This document shows, one piece after another, positions 1 through 6,190 of a stretch of 7,894 bases of DNA. Under the pieces are notes generated by a model. The model searched no databases. It saw only the letters and a program-made list of their open reading frames with translations, and was not told the DNA's origin. The translations under genes were made by a program, and so were the position numbers. This stretch comes from Candidatus Limimorpha equi (GTDB taxonomy: Bacteria > Bacteroidota > Bacteroidia > Bacteroidales > F082). The number at the start of each line of letters is the position of its first letter. Position 1 is the first letter of the stretch. The stretch lies in the NCBI GenBank assembly GCA_018065885.1, contig JAGHSL010000197.1:1-7894 (forward strand), given 5' to 3'.

Positions 1-997
1 CTTGGTCGATAGCTTCCTTTATCAGTTTGATATATATTTCGGTCTTGCCCGAAGAAGTCACGCCATGCAGCAAAACGGGCTTGTTTTCCTCAAAACCTTG
101 CTTGATTTGGTCGAAAGCTTTTTGCTGGGCTTCAGTCAGATGAATGGTCGAGACATCGGTCTGCACCTTGTATTCCTTCAATCTACTGACTTTCTTTTCG
201 TAAACCTCAAAAATTCCTTTCTCCGACATAGTCTTCAAAGCCGTGGAGTTGGCATTGGCTTTTTTTAGTAATTCACTGGCTAACACATCATTATCGCAGT
301 CACCACCTAAGGTGAAATATGCTAGCAGGATTTCCAACTGCTTGAAAGCCCTTTTGGTGAGCGCATCCATCAGTTCCTGAATTTTCTGTTCGTCGCGATA
401 TTCAGCCGTAAGCCGCGCAAAACGCTCATACTTAGCCTTATACTTCTCGTTCAGTTCCTCTTCCATCACCACAATGCCTTTTTCCATCATGGTGTGAATG
501 AGCGGCATGACTTTCTTGAAACCGATGATTTTGCTGACTTCGCTAATAGTGATTTTTGGTTTAATCTGCAAAGCCTCGACAATCATGTATTCGAAATCGT
601 TCAAGGCTTGCGTATCAAGTACAAAATCAGGCGACAAGGCAATTGTTGATTCGCTGCTCAGCTTGAGCGCCGCCGGTAAAGCCGCCTGCATCACCTCGCC
701 AAGATGGCACATGTAATATTGCCTGACCCAATCCCAAAACTTCAGCTGAATGTCGTTCACAAGCGGCTCATCATCAAGAATATCCATCAAATATTTCACC
801 TCAACAGTGGGCACTTGTTCCGACAGGCTGACGATAAGTCCCGACATGATTTTGGTCTTGCCGAACTGTACCACCGCCCTCTGCCCCACGCGCACCAAAT
901 CATTCATCGCGAAAGGCACACGATAGGTGAAGGTTCCCAGCACAGGAATCGGCAGCAGAATCTCTGCAAACAATGTTATGCGGCCATCATCAGACAT
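1..997 (-). CDS. priA: Primosomal protein N' (replication restart helicase PriA), N-terminal part, truncated by window edge
   Basis: PriA is a superfamily 2 DNA helicase that recognises stalled or repaired forks and reloads the replisome in the cytoplasm. Translating the minus strand from ATG 997-995 gives 332 uninterrupted residues before the window ends. Residues about 5-25 (ending LLPIPVLGTFTYRVP) match the start of the PriA 3'-end DNA-binding domain. Residues around 95-115 carry the family signature YYMCHLGEVMQAALPAALK. A winged-helix-like region follows, and the helicase core begins near residue 290 (LTEAQQKAFDQI). Walker A (GVTSSGKT, residues 312-319) is intact. The DEAH box, zinc-binding cysteines and C-terminal half lie outside the window. 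The start was chosen because the PriA fold begins immediately after it. The gene is co-oriented with the Plug gene upstream but separated from it by a 253-nt repeat-rich interval, so it may be transcribed independently or by readthrough. Family assignment is secure; completeness cannot be judged. Confidence 0.96.
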   Translation of the reverse strand, partial: MSDDGRITLFAEILLPIPVLGTFTYRVPFAMNDLVRVGQRAVVQFGKTKIMSGLIVSLSEQVPTVEVKYLMDILDDEPLVNDIQLKFWDWVRQYYMCHLGEVMQAALPAALKLSSESTIALSPDFVLDTQALNDFEYMIVEALQIKPKITISEVSKIIGFKKVMPLIHTMMEKGIVVMEEELNEKYKAKYERFARLTAEYRDEQKIQELMDALTKRAFKQLEILLAYFTLGGDCDNDVLASELLKKANANSTALKTMSEKGIFEVYEKKVSRLKEYKVQTDVSTIHLTEAQQKAFDQIKQGFEENKPVLLHGVTSSGKTEIYIKLIKEAIDQ

Positions 998-1008
998 AGG
1001 GATTATTT

Positions 1009-1055
1009 GACTTTTGGACAATTTGACTATTAGACTTTTGGACAATTTGACTATT
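1009..1055 (-). repeat. Two perfect 23-nt direct repeats just upstream of priA
   Basis: Two identical 23-nt copies lie at 1009-1031 and 1033-1055, separated by one base (period 24). Read in the direction of priA, each copy breaks into smaller related pieces, AATAGTC, AAATTGTCC and AAAAGTC, so it looks like a higher-order repeat built from units of 7-9 nt. The array ends 11 nt before the priA start codon and would lie in its leader if transcription starts upstream. No protein can be read across it on the priA strand because TAG recurs in it. Function is unknown. Confidence 0.9.
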
Positions 1056-1063
1056 TTATATCT

Positions 1064-1127
1064 GCGAAGGATGTCGTTCGCTGACGCTCACTTTGCCCTT
1101 CGCTGATTTAGGCTGCCCTTTCAGGGC
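1064..1127. other. GC-richer segment with two inverted repeats inside the priA upstream interval
   Basis: GCGAAGG (1064-1070) is perfectly complementary to CCTTCGC (1097-1103) across 26 nt. A second small hairpin, GCCCT-TTC-AGGGC, lies at 1115-1127. Neither is followed by a T tract on either strand, so they do not look like intrinsic terminators. The segment stands out because it is GC-richer than the AT-rich repeats on both sides of it. It could fold in the RNA between the Plug gene and priA; that is inference. Confidence 0.5.
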
Positions 1128-1167
1128 GTAAGCGTGTTCAACCCTTTCTTTCTTCTTCTTTTTTCCT

Positions 1168-1246
1168 CCTAACTCCTTATTCCTAACTCCTCACTTTAAC
1201 ACTTTCCACTTCAAAACTTTCAACTTTCCACTTTAAAACTTTCCCC
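1168..1246 (-). repeat. Two adjoining tracts of degenerate 7-8-nt tandem repeats between the Plug gene and priA
   Basis: On the plus strand, 1168-1195 divides exactly into four heptamers: cctaact, ccttatt, cctaact, cctcact. It runs directly into 1196-1246, which divides into seven units of 7, 7, 8, 7, 7, 8 and 7 nt built on tttccac, tttcaac and tttaaaac. In the sense of the flanking genes these read as purine-rich GGAGTTA-type and GAAAGTT-type units. The tract begins 4 nt past the stop of the Plug gene. There are no spacers, so this is not a CRISPR. The pattern is clear by eye; the function is unknown. Confidence 0.82.
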
Positions 1247-1250
1247 TCTC

Positions 1251-2525
1251 TCAGTGCGAATTAACCACCGAATAGCCAATCAGTTCATCATAGCCTTTGG
1301 TCGGGTTAAAGTAGTAGAAATAAAGCGAATACACGTTGTTTGTTTCCCAGAAACTACCTTCTGTCAAGTCCGTAGAGACGATGCCTGTTTTTCGGTCAGC
1401 TATCGCAAACATGAAATTGTAAAATCCTTGTTTCAGCAACATCGAGCAAGTGTAGCCACGCAGTTTGTAATCGTAGGTCATTCTGTTGTTGTCGTTGAAA
1501 ACCCAATCGTTGATGGCGCCCATGATATAGACATCCTCATTTGGCAATGGCGAATCCCAACGCAAGAAGAAATTCACCCAAGCATAATCGGCCTCAGTAG
1601 ACGTGTCAAGATTCTCATTTTCGACGCGAATGAATTTTTTGCCGTGAATATCTTCGTAGGTGGAATAAGGTTTTCGCGCCCGCGATTCGCAAGTCAGAAT
1701 GTCAATCACATACGATTCATCGGTTTGGTAAATGTGTGCCAGATTCTCCGACTGGAAACGGAAATTGCTGATGTCGAAACGGCGGTATTGGTTGGAACCG
1801 TCGAAAACTGTCAGCGGATTATGTTCAAAGGAAATGTAATCGGGATAGACGTAGGATGGCTTCAGACCCTCAACGGCATTGTCCCAACGTCCGTTTTGGC
1901 GAATGGTCAAATTGCTGTATTGCTGCACGTTACCCGTAGGAATATTGCTCATCACGGCACGAATGTCCAATTGCTGATGCGTCTCGGTCAGCGACAAATC
2001 ATCGGGATAGCGCGGCACCGAAGCACCGATATGAGCCTTTTCGTCGATAACCATGAAACGGCGTGTGAAATAGATGTTCTCCTCGCTCATGTCGTCGCCG
2101 AAAACGATGAGCAGATAATTGCCCGAAATGAGCGGCTGCATGTCTTCCTTCGGGAAAACCAGCTGATAATTGACATAATTAATCAAGGTGTTCACCGAGA
2201 AAGCATAATCATCGATTCGGTCGGATTCAAACCCCGAAGCGTATTGTATGCGCTGAATGTCAGTCGGTTGCCAATCGTGCGTGCAATGAATGAAGGTGTA
2301 ATTCAGCACTTCGCCATCATTACCGAGTATATCAAATGACAAAGTGAGCCTTTCCACTAAATCGTTTAACGGGATAATCGGTTCGTTCAGTTGATTGCCA
2401 TCGGCATAAAGCAAAACTGTCTGAACCTCAGACTTATAGTTCAAGTCGCCGTAATAAGGCAAATCCTGAGCTTGCACAAACAGCGAAAAATAAATCGCAG
2501 CGATGATGAGTAAGGCTTTTTTCAT
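1251..2525 (-). CDS. Type IX secretion system Plug-family protein (DUF5103), exported
   Basis: In the Flavobacterium T9SS translocon the Plug protein sits in the periplasmic end of the SprA channel and closes it when no substrate is moving. This 424-residue protein has the family layout. A signal peptide covers about residues 1-20 (MKKALLIIAAIYFSLFVQAQ, likely cut near the end of it). The first beta-rich domain contains IHCTHDWQPTD (79-89) and TRRFMVID (154-161). A middle domain contains LTIRQNGRWDNAVEGLKP (206-223) and FDISNFRFQSE (250-260). A C-terminal immunoglobulin-like domain contains EADYAWVNFFL (311-321), GAINDW (336-341) and LLKQGFYN (363-370). Length is normal for the family. The frame stays open 74 codons further upstream, but the start at 2525 is preferred because the signal peptide begins there and both a -7 box and a Shine-Dalgarno-like sequence precede it. 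No other recognisable T9SS gene is adjacent. The family is clear from remembered sequences; the exact role in this organism is inferred. Confidence 0.88.
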   Translation of the reverse strand: MKKALLIIAAIYFSLFVQAQDLPYYGDLNYKSEVQTVLLYADGNQLNEPIIPLNDLVERLTLSFDILGNDGEVLNYTFIHCTHDWQPTDIQRIQYASGFESDRIDDYAFSVNTLINYVNYQLVFPKEDMQPLISGNYLLIVFGDDMSEENIYFTRRFMVIDEKAHIGASVPRYPDDLSLTETHQQLDIRAVMSNIPTGNVQQYSNLTIRQNGRWDNAVEGLKPSYVYPDYISFEHNPLTVFDGSNQYRRFDISNFRFQSENLAHIYQTDESYVIDILTCESRARKPYSTYEDIHGKKFIRVENENLDTSTEADYAWVNFFLRWDSPLPNEDVYIMGAINDWVFNDNNRMTYDYKLRGYTCSMLLKQGFYNFMFAIADRKTGIVSTDLTEGSFWETNNVYSLYFYYFNPTKGYDELIGYSVVNSH

Positions 2526-2535
2526 GTGAACATTT

Positions 2536-2543
2536 CTCTCCTT
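2536..2543 (-). promoter_or_regulatory. Shine-Dalgarno-like site of the Plug gene
   Basis: AAGGAGAG on the minus strand ends 10 nt before ATG 2525. Strong anti-Shine-Dalgarno matches are uncommon in Bacteroidota, where A-rich leaders usually suffice. The site supports the start at 2525 over the longer open frame. Confidence 0.45.
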
Positions 2544-2557
2544 GGAATTTAAAGGAG

Positions 2558-2565
2558 CAAAAGTA
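2558..2565 (-). promoter_or_regulatory. Bacteroidota -7 element for the Plug gene
   Basis: TACTTTTG on the minus strand fits the Bacteroidota -7 consensus TAnnTTTG exactly and lies 32 nt before ATG 2525, implying a leader of roughly 25-28 nt. I see no convincing -33 TTTG at the expected spacing. The 12-mer TACTTTTGCTCC is identical to that before the barrel gene at 4513-5220. Confidence 0.55.
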
Positions 2566-2589
2566 TAAAAAGAAAAGGAAATGGGTGAA

Positions 2590-2616
2590 TTTGAACCAGT
2601 GTTTTTCCTAATTTTG
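2590..2616 (+). promoter_or_regulatory. Bacteroidota-type promoter of nqrA
   Basis: TTTG at 2590-2593 (-33 element) and TAATTTTG at 2609-2616 (-7 element, exact TAnnTTTG match) are separated by 15 nt, slightly short for the class. Transcription would start near 2621, about 10 nt before ATG 2632. That would exclude translation from the upstream in-frame ATG at 2581. Confidence 0.55.
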
Positions 2617-2631
2617 CAGCAAATAACGATT

Positions 2632-3996
2632 ATGACAACGACCATCAAGATAAAACAAGGTCTCGACATCAAGCTGAAAGGCAAGGCGGAACGCAGCGTT
2701 GAAATTGCGCCTTCAGGCTTATTTGCCTTGCAACCCACTGATTTCATTGGAGTTTTGCCTCGGCTTCTCGTGCAAGAAGGTGATGCCGTTGAGGTTGGTA
2801 CACCACTGTTTCAAGATAAACATGATGAAAGGTTTCTGTTCACTTCGCCCGTGAAAGGCATTGTGAAGGAAATTCGCCGTGGCGAAAAACGGTTGCTGCA
2901 GGCAGTTGTTGTGGAATCATCAAACGAAACGACGGAAATTTTGCCCATTGAGACGTTGCACGCAACCTCTCTACAACGCGAAGCCATCATTCAAAAGATG
3001 CTGGAAACCGGCCTGTGGCCCATGATCCGCCAACGGCCTTATTCGGTCATCGCCAATCCCGATACGATGCCGAAGGCGTTTTTCGTTTCTGGTTTTGATA
3101 CGCATCCCTTGACACCGGATTTGGATTTCATCGTCGAGCATTTTCCTGATTCGTTTCAAAAAGGTCTTGAAATCCTTTCCATATTGAGCGGAAAGAAGGT
3201 TCACCTTTGCGTTCATGCCGAAAAAACGGTTTCCGAAGTCTTGCTCAAGGCGAAAAACGTTACGATTCATACGTTTAGCGGACCTCACCCTTCGGGAAAC
3301 ATCGGTACGCAAATCAACAAAATCTGCCCTATTAATAAAGGTGAATTGGTTTGGTACTGCTCGGTGCAGGATGTTGTCAACATTGGGCATTATTTCCGCA
3401 CGGGCGAACTCGATTTCAGCAGGATTTATGCAGTGGCTGGTTCCGGATTGAAAAATCCACATTATATCAAGACAAAAATCGGCGCGCAGATTTCCGCTTT
3501 GACTTCGGATAACCTGAAAGACAATCATTGCCGTCTCATCAGCGGCAATGTGTTGACGGGCAAAAAAGTCTCTGAAAACGATTTCGTAGGTTTTTATCAC
3601 AATATGGTGAGCGTCATTCCCGAAGGCGACAACCGTCAGGAAATGTTTGGCTGGATTTGGCCAGGATTCAAGAAATTCAGCGTGTCGCGCACTTTCCCCT
3701 CAGCCTTTGTGCCAAATGTTTTGCGTCCTGATTATGAATTAGATACCAATACGCATGGCGAGGAAAGGCCATACGTTGTAAGCGGAGAATTTGAAAAAGT
3801 CTTTCCTTTTGACATCTATCCTTTGCAGCTCATCAAGGCTTGTATCGTCGAAGACATCGACCTGATGGAAAACCTTGGCCTCTACGAAGTTGACGAAGAG
3901 GATTTTGCTTTGTGTGAATTTATCGATACTTCGAAGACCGACATCCAGCAGATTATCCGTAAAGGCTTGGACCTTGTGCGTAAGGAAAACGAATGA
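2632..3996 (+). CDS. nqrA: Na+-translocating NADH:quinone oxidoreductase subunit A (NqrA)
   Basis: NqrA is the peripheral cytoplasmic subunit of Na+-NQR, which oxidises NADH, reduces quinone and pumps sodium outward. The 454-residue product is full length for the family. Residues 5-20 (IKIKQGLDIKLKGKAE) are the typical start. A barrel-sandwich, biotinyl/lipoyl-like region follows at about 25-95 (GDAVEVGTPLFQDK, FTSPVKGIVKEI). The core includes FVSGFDTHPLTPD (151-163) and GPHPSGNIGTQ (217-227). The C-terminal segment contains GLYEVDEEDFALCEFIDTSK (416-435), characteristic of bacteroidal NqrA. The start at 2632 is preferred over the in-frame ATG at 2581 because the NqrA homology begins here and a promoter overlaps the intervening codons. 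Oddly, nqrB does not follow: the next gene, 72 nt downstream, is ridA. NqrA has no known function without NqrB-F, so those genes should be elsewhere in the genome, or the operon was broken up. Homology to RnfC is distant; the match is to NqrA. Confidence 0.96.
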   Translation: MTTTIKIKQGLDIKLKGKAERSVEIAPSGLFALQPTDFIGVLPRLLVQEGDAVEVGTPLFQDKHDERFLFTSPVKGIVKEIRRGEKRLLQAVVVESSNETTEILPIETLHATSLQREAIIQKMLETGLWPMIRQRPYSVIANPDTMPKAFFVSGFDTHPLTPDLDFIVEHFPDSFQKGLEILSILSGKKVHLCVHAEKTVSEVLLKAKNVTIHTFSGPHPSGNIGTQINKICPINKGELVWYCSVQDVVNIGHYFRTGELDFSRIYAVAGSGLKNPHYIKTKIGAQISALTSDNLKDNHCRLISGNVLTGKKVSENDFVGFYHNMVSVIPEGDNRQEMFGWIWPGFKKFSVSRTFPSAFVPNVLRPDYELDTNTHGEERPYVVSGEFEKVFPFDIYPLQLIKACIVEDIDLMENLGLYEVDEEDFALCEFIDTSKTDIQQIIRKGLDLVRKENE

Positions 3997-4068
3997 GGAT
4001 AATTAAAAAAATCTATATTACATTGATTATAAATAATTTAACATCAAAACAGACTAAACATACATAAT

Positions 4069-4443
4069 ATGAAAAAAGCAATAGCAACGACAAAGGCTCC
4101 GGGAGCAATCGGACCTTACAGCCAGGCCATCGAAGCCAATGGCATGATTTTTATTTCGGGACAACTTCCTATCGACCCAGCCACAGGCACCATGCCTGAA
4201 GGCATCACCGCACAAACCGAGCAGAGCATGAAAAACCTGCAAGCCATCCTTGAAGCAGCAGGCTGCACTTTCGACAACGTAGTGAAATCGACTTGCCTCT
4301 TGGCCGACATGAGCTATTTCGGCGAGATGAACGCTGTCTACGCCAAGTATTTCAGTGGCGACTGCCCGGCACGCGCCGCTTTCGCCGTGAAGGAATTGCC
4401 TAAAAAGGCTTTGGTGGAAATCGAAATGATTGCCGCGAAATGA
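4069..4443 (+). CDS. ridA: RidA family reactive intermediate (enamine/imine) deaminase
   Basis: RidA (YjgF/YER057c/UK114 family) hydrolyses reactive enamines and imines, such as 2-aminoacrylate released by PLP-dependent dehydratases, to keto acids and ammonia, protecting cytoplasmic PLP enzymes. The 124-residue length is standard for the homotrimer subunit. The N-terminal APGAIGPYSQA contains the conserved Tyr17. The family signature PARAAFAVKELPKKALVEIE carries the substrate-binding Arg102 and Glu117, equivalent to Arg105 and Glu120 of E. coli RidA. All expected active-site residues are present. The gene ends in tandem in-frame stops (TGA TAA) and is followed by a strong terminator. It is 72 nt downstream of nqrA in the same direction with no terminator between, so cotranscription is possible. 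An AT-rich leader before it contains only a weak -7-like TAATTTA at 4034-4040. Confidence 0.97.
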   Translation: MKKAIATTKAPGAIGPYSQAIEANGMIFISGQLPIDPATGTMPEGITAQTEQSMKNLQAILEAAGCTFDNVVKSTCLLADMSYFGEMNAVYAKYFSGDCPARAAFAVKELPKKALVEIEMIAAK

Positions 4444-4460
4444 TAAAAGGCATCGTCAAA

Positions 4461-4499
4461 AATTAAAAAAGGAGCAATATCGTTGCTCCTTTTTTAATT
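4461..4499. terminator. Bidirectional intrinsic terminator between ridA and the convergent barrel gene
   Basis: A perfect 17-bp stem pairs 4461-4477 with 4483-4499 around the 5-nt loop TATCG. The GC core is GGAGCAA/TTGCTCC, flanked by six As on the left and six Ts on the right, so each strand yields a hairpin ending in a U run. It starts 17 nt after the ridA stop and ends 13 nt before the stop codon of the minus-strand gene, serving both converging transcripts. Confidence 0.93.
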
Positions 4500-4512
4500 G
4501 TATATGAGACAT

Positions 4513-5220
4513 TTAGAACTTGTAACCTACTGTCACCATGAAAAGGTTCTGCTTGGTGTGGTCGACGTTTTCAAAGTCGAAATATTCTCCTAACTTGGTG
4601 GTGTTGATGAGTCTGGAACCAATCATCTTGCTGATGCCCCAGTTGTAGTTGATGTCGAGGGTGATTTTCTTGAGAATGTCGCAACCGACACCAAGTTGAA
4701 TTCCCCAAGCGATGCTCTTGGTGTTGAAAGCTTCGTCGCCTTCATGAATGGTGACTTCTTCGCCGCCTTCTGACGGAATGAAGGAGAAGGTCTTGTCGAA
4801 AACAGGTTTGTCACCGATGACGAAATTGGCGGTAGGACCAGCCTGAACACGGACGGTAGCCACATTGAAATCAAGTATTTCGTAACCGACAAGCACTGGA
4901 ACCTGAAGGTTCATAAGGTTCCAATTGATTTTGACATGTTCTTCAGGAAGAATGCCTTGGCCTTGGTTTGTGGCATCTACTGTAAACACGTTCCCGTCCT
5001 TAAACCAAAGGATTTCAGGCTGTACATACAGCTTGTCGAAGTTGACGCGGGCAAATATGCCAAGGGTGAAATGCTCCTGGAAACCGCTCTTTATGTCGGC
5101 TTTGCTCGTGGAAAGTTTTGCGGTCTGATAACCGACTTTAGGACCAAATGAAAGGCTTTGCGCAAATGTCATGCAACTCAAAATGAGTGCAGCAGCTAAA
5201 AGTAAAAATGATTTTTTCAT
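4513..5220 (-). CDS. Outer-membrane beta-barrel protein (PorT/OMP_b-brl_2-like), 235 aa
   Basis: The 235-residue product begins with a signal peptide (MKKSFLLLAAALILSCMTFA, likely signal peptidase I cleavage before Gln21). The mature protein shows alternating beta strands typical of small 8- to 10-strand barrels: SFGPKVGYQTAKLS (24-37), FTLGIFARVNFDKLYVQPEILW (51-72, read in two strands), NLQVPVLVGYEI (104-115), VRVQAGPTANFVIG (123-136), WGIQLGVGCDI (172-182) and the terminal strand LFMVTVGYKF with the C-terminal Phe expected for BAM insertion. A polar loop at about 150-165 (EGGEEVTIHEGDE) would be extracellular. The frame extends 21 codons upstream of 5220, but that part is not signal-like and overlaps the promoter. 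Cys16 does not sit in a good lipobox. The specific function is not recognisable. It converges with ridA and diverges from the barrel gene at 5351. Confidence 0.82.
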   Translation of the reverse strand: MKKSFLLLAAALILSCMTFAQSLSFGPKVGYQTAKLSTSKADIKSGFQEHFTLGIFARVNFDKLYVQPEILWFKDGNVFTVDATNQGQGILPEEHVKINWNLMNLQVPVLVGYEILDFNVATVRVQAGPTANFVIGDKPVFDKTFSFIPSEGGEEVTIHEGDEAFNTKSIAWGIQLGVGCDILKKITLDINYNWGISKMIGSRLINTTKLGEYFDFENVDHTKQNLFMVTVGYKF

Positions 5221-5261
5221 TGTTTGTTGAATTTTTGTGTTTGACTTTATGTAATTTGGAG

Positions 5262-5269
5262 CAAAAGTA
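5262..5269 (-). promoter_or_regulatory. -7 element of the minus-strand barrel gene
   Basis: TACTTTTG on the minus strand is an exact TAnnTTTG match, 41 nt before ATG 5220. With the following GCTCC it forms a 12-mer identical to the one before the Plug gene. TTG-containing candidates for -33 are at 5281-5283 and 5292-5294, neither at ideal spacing. Confidence 0.5.
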
Positions 5270-5270
5270 C

Positions 5271-5278
5271 TATTTTTG
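5271..5278 (+). promoter_or_regulatory. Possible -7 element of the plus-strand barrel gene, back to back with the divergent one
   Basis: TATTTTTG matches TAnnTTTG and lies 72 nt before ATG 5351. It is one base away from the oppositely directed TACTTTTG, forming a near-perfect 17-nt palindrome. The -33 support is weak (TTTG at 5255-5258 is only 12 nt away), so this may instead be a dyad operator or chance. Confidence 0.35.
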
Positions 5279-5350
5279 TTCAATTTATTGACAATAAGTA
5301 TGAAAAATGCTTGTTATTTAATCTGACAATCAACCTTAAATTATAATAAA

Positions 5351-6046
5351 ATGAAAGTTAAATTTTTGATAATTAGCACATTATTGCTTCTCTCCGCCAC
5401 GGTTTCTGCGCAATACAAAGAGTATGTTTTTGGCTTGAAAATGGGTCCAAGCTGGAACTGGATGTCATCGGGGAACCAGTCAGTTCATAATAATCAGACT
5501 TTGGTGAGCTTCAATTACGGTCTGTTTGGAGAGCGTTATCTGTCAGAAAAATTCGCCATTTCGTCCGGATTGACCATGAATCATCTGCGCGGTGATTATG
5601 ATTTCCGATCCAAAAGATCGATACTTGAAGGCGTTATGCCTGAATATGATGTGAATGTAACGCGCAGTCTTAAAGCAACTTACCTTTGCGTTCCAGTTTT
5701 GTTCAAAGCTAAAATTGTGGATTTGGGCGATTTCGATTGCTTTGTCATGGGTGGTCTTGATTTCGGGTTCCGCCTGAAAGCTGAAGCAAAGGACGATTAT
5801 CTTATCGGGGTTTATTATCATCAGGATAAGGATTATGCCAGCGTCAAGAAGGAATTCAAGCAGCTCCACGCTTCGTTCGATTTAGGCTTGGGTGCCGAGT
5901 ATCAGATTCGGAAATCCGTCAAGGTGTTCGGTCAATTCGTTTACAATAGGGCAGTTACGAACCTGACTTCACTCGATTATTCAAAAAATGACGGTCCGGT
6001 CTTGCTTCCGAATTATTTCGCCTTTGAATTTGGTGTTCTTTTCTGA
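5351..6046 (+). CDS. Outer-membrane beta-barrel protein (PorT/OMP_b-brl_2-like), 231 aa
   Basis: The 231-residue product starts with a signal peptide (MKVKFLIISTLLLLSATVSA, likely cut before Gln21). The mature part is rich in beta strands: YVFGLKMGPSWNW (25-37), SFNYGLFGERYLSEKFAISSG (53-73, two strands), the family-typical YLCVPVLFKAKI (111-122, aligning with the YLExPLLxK motif of PorT-type barrels), CFVMGGLDFGFRLK (130-143), SFDLGLGAEYQI (175-186), KVFGQFVYNR (191-200) and a terminal strand FAFEFGVLF ending in Phe. Length is close to PorT of the type IX secretion system, but the same fold covers many unrelated small porins, so I do not assign PorT. It is divergent from, and structurally similar to, the barrel at 4513-5220, though direct sequence identity looks low. 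The ATG at 5351 is supported by the signal peptide and an AT-rich leader. Confidence 0.83.
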   Translation: MKVKFLIISTLLLLSATVSAQYKEYVFGLKMGPSWNWMSSGNQSVHNNQTLVSFNYGLFGERYLSEKFAISSGLTMNHLRGDYDFRSKRSILEGVMPEYDVNVTRSLKATYLCVPVLFKAKIVDLGDFDCFVMGGLDFGFRLKAEAKDDYLIGVYYHQDKDYASVKKEFKQLHASFDLGLGAEYQIRKSVKVFGQFVYNRAVTNLTSLDYSKNDGPVLLPNYFAFEFGVLF

Positions 6047-6063
6047 TTGGAGCGCGAGAATGT

Positions 6064-6112
6064 GTGACGAGTGAATGGTGATTAGCTCGTTGACACCCTT
6101 CTTCAAAGGTGT
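6064..6112 (+). other. Weak heptad repeat followed by an imperfect hairpin in the nadE upstream interval
   Basis: Three consecutive heptamers starting GTGA (gtgacga, gtgaatg, gtgatta) occupy 6064-6084. A hairpin follows at 6093-6112, pairing ACACC with GGTGT and TT with AA around one C-A mismatch and a 4-nt loop. No T run follows, so it is a poor terminator for the upstream barrel gene. The heptad call is tentative because there are only three copies. Confidence 0.4.
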
Positions 6113-6170
6113 GACGGTGTCGAAACGGCGGCTCAAAGTGTAAAATGAAAAGTTTTGAACAATTTTTGAT

Positions 6171-6178
6171 TAATTTTG
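6171..6178 (+). promoter_or_regulatory. Possible -7 element for nadE
   Basis: TAATTTTG matches TAnnTTTG exactly and equals the -7 box proposed for nqrA. TTTG at 6154-6157 is the nearest -33 candidate, with only 13 nt between. If used, transcription would begin near 6184 and the whole heptad array at 6191-6246 would be in a roughly 100-nt nadE leader. The interval is AT-rich, so a chance match is possible. Confidence 0.35.
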
Positions 6179-6190
6179 AACTTTTTAATA

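Noticed and set aside
1009..1055. CRISPR-like direct repeats
   Set aside because: The two copies are one base apart with no spacer, and the 7-nt tracts also lack spacers. No cas gene is present.
1115..1127. Terminator for the Plug gene at the GCCCT/AGGGC hairpin
   Set aside because: The stem is only 5 bp and no U tract follows in the minus-strand transcript.
1254..2339. 361-codon plus-strand open frame opposite the Plug gene
   Set aside because: It has no recognisable domain, lacks a signal or motif, and lies wholly antisense to a gene with strong family matches. Its openness follows from the codon use of that gene.
2581..2631. 17-residue N-terminal extension of NqrA
   Set aside because: The -33 and -7 elements lie inside it and NqrA homology begins at the ATG at 2632.
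2526..2747. 74-residue N-terminal extension of the Plug protein
   Set aside because: It overlaps the divergent nqrA gene and both promoters, has no family match, and would bury the signal peptide.
2971..3600. 209-codon minus-strand frame opposite nqrA
   Set aside because: It is antisense to well-conserved NqrA codons and shows no domain of its own.
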